From Lysinibacillus irui (GTDB lineage: Bacteria; Bacillota; Bacilli; Bacillales_A; Planococcaceae), in the NCBI RefSeq assembly GCF_028877475.1, contig NZ_CP113527.1, positions 1,977,501 through 2,041,500 on the forward strand: a stretch of 64,000 nt of DNA, written 5' to 3'. Shown here piece after piece: positions 58,519 through 64,000 of this stretch. Under the pieces are notes generated by a model that was not told the DNA's origin, did not search any database, and worked only from the letters and a program-made list of their open reading frames with translations. How positions within the stretch are numbered: the first letter of the stretch is position 1; each line of letters begins with the position of its first letter. Made by a program: the position numbers and the translations under genes.

Positions 58519-59016
58519 ATGTCCATGAAGCTTATGTTCTATGAGGATAGTGCGCAATCTTTAATAGAAGAATATACAATAACAGATGAGCAGCTCCGCT
58601 ATACAAAGTCACCACAGGAAAATATTGAACTCGCTAGGCAGGATCACAGTCGGCATGCTATTTTAGCCATGGATGGAGACAAGCTGGTAACCTTTTTTGT
58701 GCTACATGAAAAAGACGGGGTCAAGCCTTACACTTCTAATGATAAGGCATTGTTAATCCGTTCATTTTCTACTGATTATTACGAGCAGGGTAAAGGCTAT
58801 GCCAAGAAGGCACTGCAATTGTTACCTGATTTTGTGCGGCAGCATTTCCCTCATATAAATGAGCTTGTGCTAGGTGTAAATGTACCAAATAAAGCGGCGC
58901 AAGCCCTTTATACAAAGTGCGGATTTGTGGATGAGGGAAGACGGGTCATGGGATTTCGAGATGAGATTAAGGTGATGAGCTATTCCATGAAGGATGATGA
59001 TAAATGCAAAATATAA
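58519..59016 (+). CDS. GNAT family N-acetyltransferase, 165 aa
   Basis: Acetyl-CoA loop STDYYEQGKGYAKKALQLLP (about residues 88-107) and NVPNKAAQALYTKCGFVDEG (about 127-146) are clear. The start follows directly the stop of the SMI1/KNR4 gene, with GAGGAGGAG inside its last codons as ribosome binding site. Substrate unknown. Confidence 0.9.
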   Translation: MSMKLMFYEDSAQSLIEEYTITDEQLRYTKSPQENIELARQDHSRHAILAMDGDKLVTFFVLHEKDGVKPYTSNDKALLIRSFSTDYYEQGKGYAKKALQLLPDFVRQHFPHINELVLGVNVPNKAAQALYTKCGFVDEGRRVMGFRDEIKVMSYSMKDDDKCKI

Positions 59017-59435
59017 TAGAAGCAGGAATGGAGCACTTACAGGTACTTTGTGCGATTGATCAAGAAGTAATTGGCGATCAATCAAGAAGCCATGAAATTC
59101 AACAAGCTATTAAAGAGCAACGCTGCCTTTTGTATCAAGCTAATAAGGATGCTGCGGGTTTTCTACTATTTAATAACGACTTTTTTGGTCATAGCTTTAT
59201 TTCTTTAGTGATTGTCAAGCCTTCCGAGCGGAGAAAAGGGGTGGCGACTAGCTTAATGCGTGCATATTTGGAAGTCGCGAGGACACCAAAGGTATTTTCT
59301 TCTACTAATCAATCCAATACAAGCATGCAGCAAGTATTTCAAGCCTTAGGGTTTATTAAAAGTGGCTTTATTGACAACTTAGATGAAGGGGATCCAGAAA
59401 TTATTTATGTAAAAAAAGCCTCACCACAGGAGTAG
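59004..59435 (+). CDS. GNAT family N-acetyltransferase, 143 aa
   Basis: This third gene of the operon overlaps the previous one by 13 bp. The core has IVKPSERRKGVATSLMRAYL (about residues 70-89) and STNQSNTSMQQVFQALGFIK (about 97-116), a variant in which the usual NxxA is NTSM. It is likely an acetyltransferase of an unknown amine; overlap suggests coordinated production with the 165-residue enzyme. Confidence 0.87.
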   Translation: MQNIIEAGMEHLQVLCAIDQEVIGDQSRSHEIQQAIKEQRCLLYQANKDAAGFLLFNNDFFGHSFISLVIVKPSERRKGVATSLMRAYLEVARTPKVFSSTNQSNTSMQQVFQALGFIKSGFIDNLDEGDPEIIYVKKASPQE

Positions 59436-59447
59436 GGTGAGGCTTTT
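59413..59447. terminator. Bidirectional terminator
   Basis: AAAAAGCCTCACC pairs with GGTGAGGCTTTT, with A/T tracts on both sides, serving the plus-strand GNAT operon and the minus-strand methyltransferase. Confidence 0.88.
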
Positions 59448-59449
59448 AC

Positions 59450-60187
59450 TTATTTTTTAGCTTTTATAAATAAAAAGGACGGACGGCGTAGCTCCTTTTC
59501 AAGGGAAGGAAGCTGAAGGATAGCTTCTTTGCTAGGAAGAGGTTCGACTATTTTCTCAATGGTTAACCCGTGGGCAATCAATGTATTGATCATCGTCGCA
59601 ATGGTACGATGATATTTGACAACCCCTTCCACGAGCCATGTCTGCTCACGCAAGCCCTCTTCATGATAATGATCGATTGCATAGTGAAGACGATTATGCT
59701 CGTTATCATAAATCCAATTATCCTCCATTGCTTGACGAGCTGTAGCAATCGGATGCTCGACAGAAAAAACAAAAACACCGTTAGGACGTAGCATTCGAGC
59801 TATTCGGTCAATAACCGCATCGAAGTCTTTAACATAATGAAGGGAAAGGGAGCTTGTTATACAATCAAAGCTATTGGAAGGTGCTTCATAATCCTCGATT
59901 GCTTGTAGCTGATAGTCAATTTGCGGATGGGCATGCTCTTGTTTCGCCATTGCCAACATATTACTAGAAACATCCAGTGCGGTCACATGCTTGGCCTGAT
60001 GGTCGATACAATATTTGGCGAACTCACCCATACCACAGCCGATATCGAGAATGTCGCTATTCGTTAATGGTGGTAGTAAAGATTTCATTGTGGGCTGCTC
60101 CAACAGACGATTATAATTCAATTCCTTTTGCCTTAATGCTTTGTATTGATGGAAAAATATCGGATTATCATAAATATTTTGTTTCAT
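59450..60187 (-). CDS. Class I SAM-dependent methyltransferase, 245 aa
   Basis: Motif I is ILDIGCGMGEFAKYCIDHQA (about 46-65), followed by VTALDVSSNMLAMAKQ and CITSSLSLHYVKDFD (about 109-123), then LRPNGVFVFSVEHPIATARQ (about 133-152). This is the methyltransferase_11 group with the SVEHP block seen in several Bacillus proteins of unknown substrate. ATG 60187 follows GGAGGTTTTCC; an upstream in-frame start is not supported. Confidence 0.9.
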   Translation of the reverse strand: MKQNIYDNPIFFHQYKALRQKELNYNRLLEQPTMKSLLPPLTNSDILDIGCGMGEFAKYCIDHQAKHVTALDVSSNMLAMAKQEHAHPQIDYQLQAIEDYEAPSNSFDCITSSLSLHYVKDFDAVIDRIARMLRPNGVFVFSVEHPIATARQAMEDNWIYDNEHNRLHYAIDHYHEEGLREQTWLVEGVVKYHRTIATMINTLIAHGLTIEKIVEPLPSKEAILQLPSLEKELRRPSFLFIKAKK

Positions 60188-60512
60188 GGAAAACCTCCAA
60201 TTTGTGAAACATAACGTTATGTCAATTGTGCGCATCATTATTTTCCCATGGGAGGCAAAAAAGAAATAGACTTTTTTTGCAATTTTTTGTAGGATGTAGA
60301 TAGAGGCATATCACTTTTTCTATTACCATCTATTTACAGTTAGATGATTTTTTGTTATGCTCTACGTCCTTCAATTCACCTGCTATTTCACCAATTTGTA
60401 ACAATTCAAAAAAATAAAAATATTTACAGGGAAAACATGGCACCTCTTGCAATCTTGTATCGTTCCTATTAGTTGGAAGCAAATTCCGAAACAGAACATG
60501 GGAGGGATTCAT
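60188..60512. other. Divergent intergenic region of 325 bp
   Basis: Promoters for the methyltransferase and ccsB genes must lie here. I see no gene; a TTAGATGATTTTTTG stretch near 60340 has no paired stem. The ccsB ribosome binding site GGGAGGG is at 60499-60506. Confidence 0.4.
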
Positions 60513-61682
60513 GTGAATCAAGAAACCTTATTATCTATTAGCAGCAATTCTTTATTTGTTGCCTTTATCTTACTACTGATTGCAATTGTGCCTTTAGGGC
60601 TTGCGGTCAAATCAAAGGGCAAATTATTCGGCAAGCTAGGACTGTTTCTCACGTATGTAGCCTTTGCTTTACAGCTCGTCTATTTTGTGGTGAGATGGAT
60701 GGCTGTAGATCATGCACCTGTGAGTAATATGTATGAATTTATGACATTCTTTGGCATTATGCTGACAGGAAGTTATTTAATTATTCATTTCCTCTATAAA
60801 CAAATTGTAGTGGGCTTATTTACTATTCCTGTTTCATTAATCATCCTTGGATATGGAAGCGTTTTCGCGAAGGAAGTATCACCACTTGTTCCTTCACTGC
60901 AAAGCCACTGGTTAACTATTCATGTTATGACAGTTGCCTTTTCTAGCGCAATTTTATCAGTGTCCTTTGCTACAGGTTTGATTTATTTATTAAGAACGTT
61001 GGATGTCTCGAAGAAATCCATCAGTACATACGGTCTAGAGTTTGTTTTATATTGTTTAGTTGTGGTCATCGGCTTTATCGGTGTTTCCACGACATTTAGC
61101 TTTGCCTCAGACGATGTCAAAGTACAATTTGACAATGCGCAGGGACAGTCAGAACAAGCCGTTTACTCGATGATGCCACTTATTGTGACAAAAGGTGCGG
61201 TCACAGAAAATGGTGAAGCAGTCGGTATGATTGAAATCACGAACAAAATTGATGCCAAAAAGTTAAATTCCATTGTTTGGGCATTTATGGTCGGTACGAT
61301 TTTATACGCTGTCATTCGATTAATTACAAGAAAATCTATTAGTGCTTTATTAAAGCCATGGACAAGCCGAGTGCAGCCCCAATTAATGGATGAAATATCC
61401 TACCGTGCTGTCGTCATCGGCTTCCCCTTATTCGCATTAGGCGGCCTATTGTTTGCTATGATCTGGGCACAAATTGCGTGGAGTCGCTATTGGGGCTGGG
61501 ACCCAAAAGAGGTTTGGGCATTGATTACCTTTTTATTCTACGCTGCCTTTCTCCATTTCCGACTATCCAAAGGCTGGGAAGGTGAGAAAACAGCCTGGCT
61601 AGCCATCATCGGCTTCGGCATCATCGTATTCAACCAAGTCTTCGTCAATCTAGTAATTGCCGGCCTACATTCCTATGCTTAA
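60513..61682 (+). CDS. Cytochrome c biogenesis protein CcsB/CcsA family (ResC-like)
   Basis: The 389-residue protein has about eight to nine helices and the WWD-type haem-binding motif WGWDPKEVWALITFLFYAAF (about residues 325-344), with a periplasmic-side loop of polar residues (about 190-240) containing the expected histidine-rich surroundings of the family. It transports or presents haem to apocytochrome c together with ResB/Ccs1. No resB gene is adjacent. GTG 60513 follows GGGAGGGATTCAT, preferred to an upstream ATG. Confidence 0.88.
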   Translation: MNQETLLSISSNSLFVAFILLLIAIVPLGLAVKSKGKLFGKLGLFLTYVAFALQLVYFVVRWMAVDHAPVSNMYEFMTFFGIMLTGSYLIIHFLYKQIVVGLFTIPVSLIILGYGSVFAKEVSPLVPSLQSHWLTIHVMTVAFSSAILSVSFATGLIYLLRTLDVSKKSISTYGLEFVLYCLVVVIGFIGVSTTFSFASDDVKVQFDNAQGQSEQAVYSMMPLIVTKGAVTENGEAVGMIEITNKIDAKKLNSIVWAFMVGTILYAVIRLITRKSISALLKPWTSRVQPQLMDEISYRAVVIGFPLFALGGLLFAMIWAQIAWSRYWGWDPKEVWALITFLFYAAFLHFRLSKGWEGEKTAWLAIIGFGIIVFNQVFVNLVIAGLHSYA

Positions 61683-61704
61683 TTTAGAGTGCACTTGCTT
61701 GGAA

Positions 61705-62334
61705 GTAGACCAACCAGTGCGAGAACTGCTCCAAATCGGGTGGGTAGTGATCCAAAAGGTGAGGGAACCGCTCCAAAGCGAGTTGGAAGTGATCCAAGAG
61801 GTGATTGAACCGCTCCAAATTGGGTGGGAAATGATCCAAAAGGTGAGGGAACCGCTCATTAGTGAGGGGAAAGTGATCCAAAAAGTGATCGAACCGCTCC
61901 AAAGTGAGTGGGAAGTGATCCAAAAGGTGATCGAACCGCTCCAAAGTGAGTGGGAAGTGATCCAAAAGGTGATCGAACCGCTCCAAAGTGAGTTGGAAGT
62001 GATCCAAAAAGTGACCGAACCGCTCCAAATCGGGTGAGTAGTGATCCAAAAGGTGATCGAACCGCTCAATAGTGAGAGGAAAGTGATCCAAGAGGTGATC
62101 GAACCGCTCCAAAGTGAGTGAGAGGTGATCCAAAAGGTGACCGAACCGCTCCAAAGTGAGGGGGAAGTGATCCAAAAAGTGATAGAACCGCTCCAAATTG
62201 AGTGAGAAGTGATCCAAAAGGTGAGGAAACCGCTCCAAAGTGAGTTGGAAGTGATCCAAAAAGTGATCGAACCGCTCCAAAGCGAGGGGGAAGTGATCGA
62301 ACTAGTGATCGAACCGCTCCACCAAATCAGGAAA
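61705..62334. repeat. 42-bp tandem repeat array, 15 units
   Basis: Fifteen units of exactly 42 bp follow one another from 61705 to 62334 with no indel. The consensus is GTGATCCAAAAGGTGATCGA joined to ACCGCTCCAAAGTGAGTGGG and AA. The central units match almost perfectly; the first and last are worn. The 42 bases divide into two partly similar 21-bp halves (GATCCAAA and GCTCCAAA). No frame has a ribosome binding site and stops interrupt the plus frame at three units. It separates ccsB from the minus-strand amidohydrolase gene. Confidence 0.92.
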
Positions 62335-62399
62335 TCACACCAATGCAAGGCAGAACCACTTCACCCCGAAGAGAACCTCTTAAATCCTCCGCTTCTCAA

Positions 62400-62435
62400 C
62401 AAAAACAGGACGAGATGCTGCATGCATCTCGTCCT
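62400..62435 (-). terminator. Terminator of the amidohydrolase gene
   Basis: AGGACGAGATG pairs with CATCTCGTCCT; on the minus strand followed by GTTTTTG. Confidence 0.87.
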
Positions 62436-62442
62436 ATTAATT

Positions 62443-63633
62443 TTAATTATGCTTTGCGAAGTAGTCTAATGTTGCTTGGCCTAGAACGTTGGCAGCAATT
62501 CGTAAGGAGCGTTCGTCGATATCGAATTTCGGGTGATGGTGAGGATATACTTCCTCCCAATTTGGATTTTTTGCGCCTGTAAAGAAGAAGGCACCTGGGA
62601 TTTCCTCTAAGTAATAGGCAAAATCCTCACCACCCATATTAGGGTCAACCAGTTCAACAGCTGCTACATCTGCAATTTTCTCTGCGGATTCCATAATATG
62701 CTCTATCTCTGCTTCATGGTTAACAACAGGTGGATAGCCTCGTACAAACTCATATTCGTAGTCTGCTTTTGTTAAATAGCATGTGGCCTTTAATAGTTCT
62801 TCAATTTCACGCTCTAGCAAACTGCGCTCTTCCTCGTGGAAAGTGCGTACAGTACCTTTCATATACACTTGATCAGCAATGACATTGAATGGATTGAGGG
62901 CCTCGATATGCCCAATCGACACTACTGCTGGACGTAATGGATTGACGCGACGTGCCACGAGCTGCTGTAAATTCGTAATAAACTGTGCCGCTAAAACAAT
63001 GGAATCCTTGGTGTCACTTGGGTTGGAACCGTGGCCACCTTTGCCTTTGATTGTTATATAAATACCATCTGCTGCAGCCATTAATGGTCCCTTCGCTGTT
63101 TGTACTTTTCCAAGTTCAGTTGGAGCCCATAAATGTGTACCAAAAATAACATCGACACCTTCTAGGCAGCCGTCCTTAATCATTGAAATAGCTCCACCCG
63201 GGGCCAGCTCCTCTGCATGCTGATGAATAAAGACGATAGTTCCTGCTAGGTCATCCTTCATTTTGTTGAGGGCCTTCGCTAAAATTAACAGGGAGGCTGT
63301 GTGTCCATCATGTCCGCAAGCATGCATACGACCTTTAATTTTTGATTGGAAAGGTAAGCCTGTTTCTTCTGTAATGGCTAAGGCGTCAAAATCCGCGCGT
63401 AACGCTACGGTTTTCCCGGGTTTACCACCTACTAGCTTTGCCACAACACCATTGCCACCTACACCTTCATGAACCTCATGACCTAAGGCGCGATGAAAGG
63501 CTGCGATTGTTTTCGGCGTTTCTACTTCCTCGAAGGAAAGTTCAGGATTTTCATGGAAATGACGACGAAGCTGAATCATTTCTTCCTCATATTGCTTTAA
63601 TAACTCTGCTAATTGTTGTTGTAATGCTGTCAT
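62443..63633 (-). CDS. M20 family amidohydrolase
   Basis: The 396-residue protein has metal-ligand motifs in RADFDALAITEETGLPFQSK (about 72-91), MHACGHDGHTASLLILAKAL (about 98-117) and HQHAEELAPGGA (about 131), and a C-terminal MGGEDFAYYLEEIPGAFFFT block, as in N-acyl-amino acid amidohydrolases (IAA/hippurate hydrolase type). ATG 63633 follows AAGGAGTGTTTTAC. An AbgT-type transporter gene lies 12 bp upstream on the same strand, suggesting hydrolysis of an imported aminoacyl compound such as p-aminobenzoyl-glutamate. Confidence 0.92.
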   Translation of the reverse strand: MTALQQQLAELLKQYEEEMIQLRRHFHENPELSFEEVETPKTIAAFHRALGHEVHEGVGGNGVVAKLVGGKPGKTVALRADFDALAITEETGLPFQSKIKGRMHACGHDGHTASLLILAKALNKMKDDLAGTIVFIHQHAEELAPGGAISMIKDGCLEGVDVIFGTHLWAPTELGKVQTAKGPLMAAADGIYITIKGKGGHGSNPSDTKDSIVLAAQFITNLQQLVARRVNPLRPAVVSIGHIEALNPFNVIADQVYMKGTVRTFHEEERSLLEREIEELLKATCYLTKADYEYEFVRGYPPVVNHEAEIEHIMESAEKIADVAAVELVDPNMGGEDFAYYLEEIPGAFFFTGAKNPNWEEVYPHHHPKFDIDERSLRIAANVLGQATLDYFAKHN

Positions 63634-63645
63634 GTAAAACACTCC

Positions 63646-64000
63646 TTATTTTAAGTAAATATAATCACCAGGTCCTAGCGGTAAACCGAATAGGAACCAA
63701 AGAGCAAATAAGATAATCCAGCCGATTGCAAAGAATACCGAGAACGGTAATAAAGAGGAAATAAGTGTCCCGATACCGATATTTTTATCGTAGCGCTTTG
63801 CAAACGACAGAAGAATCGCGAAATACGGTAACATCGGCGTTATTGGATTTGTAATCGAATCCCCTACACGATAGGCTATTTGTGTAATCGCTGGGGTATA
63901 ACCTAAGTAGAGGAACATCGGAACAAAAATCGGTGCAAGCAAAGCCCATTTGGCTGATGCACTGGCGATTAATAAGTTAACAAATGCACAAATTAAAACA
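63646..64000 (-). CDS. AbgT family transporter, 5' part outside window
   Basis: The last 117 codons are visible. NLLIASASAKWALLAPIFVP, YTPAITQIAYRVGDSITNPI and MLPYFAILLSFAKRYDKNIG are hallmark sequences of AbgT (aminobenzoyl-glutamate or sulfonamide efflux) proteins. In E. coli AbgT imports p-aminobenzoyl-glutamate; others export sulfonamides. It shares an operon with the M20 amidohydrolase (12-bp gap). The N-terminal half lies beyond 64000. Confidence 0.9.
   Translation of the reverse strand, partial: VLICAFVNLLIASASAKWALLAPIFVPMFLYLGYTPAITQIAYRVGDSITNPITPMLPYFAILLSFAKRYDKNIGIGTLISSLLPFSVFFAIGWIILFALWFLFGLPLGPGDYIYLK

Noticed and set aside
61657..62037. Plus-strand frame of 126 codons starting inside ccsB and entering the array
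   Set aside because: It starts within the end of ccsB and is stopped by TGA in unit 7; no ribosome binding site.
61705..62334. CRISPR array
   Set aside because: Units are contiguous with no unique spacers, and no cas genes are present.
61665..62348. Two long minus-strand frames (227 and 198 codons) across the 42-bp array
   Set aside because: They arise because the unit length is divisible by three and the unit lacks stops on that strand; no ribosome binding site and no codon-position bias were seen.

Overview
The window looks like chromosomal DNA of a low-GC, spore-forming Firmicute of the Bacillaceae/Planococcaceae, most like Lysinibacillus. This rests on strong AGGAGG-type ribosome binding sites, frequent TTG and GTG starts, sporulation genes (gamma-type SASP, YjcZ-type peptide, two CotB-like coat proteins, a Spo0E-family phosphatase, a Q-rich small coat-like protein) and Bacillus-type regulatory RNAs (two T-boxes and a yjdF-type riboswitch). 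The genus is an inference from gene content. There are no rRNA or tRNA genes, no insertion sequence, no recognisable prophage and no CRISPR array.

Layout. 0-12 kb: cut HXXEE gene, oleate hydratase, acetyltransferase, a Pyr_excise-type protein, HAD phosphatase, CPBP/TetR pair, DinB, NlpC/P60-like and zinc-peptidase lipoprotein genes, a YjcZ peptide and a run of small genes ending with DUF4256. 12-20 kb: bacilliredoxin and methyltransferase, an Imm22 two-gene operon, a stand-alone structured RNA of about 330 nt with its own promoter and terminator, a degenerate AbiEii-like protein, an ECF sigma/anti-sigma pair, an orphan amino-acid binding lipoprotein and ypjP. 20-29 kb: paired SMR efflux pump with its TetR regulator and two matching operators, a soluble PAS-chemotaxis transducer, two CBO0543-type membrane proteins, the yjdF riboswitch and gene, and a T-box-controlled amino-acid permease. 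29-39 kb: acetyltransferases, glycosyltransferase, AhpD-like protein divergent from an Rrf2 regulator with tandem palindromes, a protein-kinase-like gene, an enlarged four-repeat SspE and several decayed genes. 39-47 kb: FusB-type EF-G binding protein, a compact CotB-small ORF-ArsB-CotB operon, a homospermidine synthase-like enzyme, a methyltransferase and a broken HD-domain gene. 47-64 kb: MarR/DUF3147 pair, many small secreted proteins and acetyltransferases, T-box-controlled threonyl-tRNA synthetase, Spo0E phosphatase, CcsB, a 15-unit 42-bp tandem array, and an M20 amidohydrolase next to an AbgT-type transporter.

The most unusual items are: the unclassified structured RNA beside the degenerate AbiEii-like gene; two copies of a roughly 75-nt minus-strand element built as a 5' hairpin, a CCUCCC linker and a terminator hairpin, which resembles an anti-Shine-Dalgarno sRNA; the exact 42-bp array after ccsB; the CotB/ArsB operon; and the SASP expanded to four repeats. 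Intergenic space is generous and holds several frameshifted or fragmentary genes, so this is an accessory-type region undergoing decay rather than a conserved core block.
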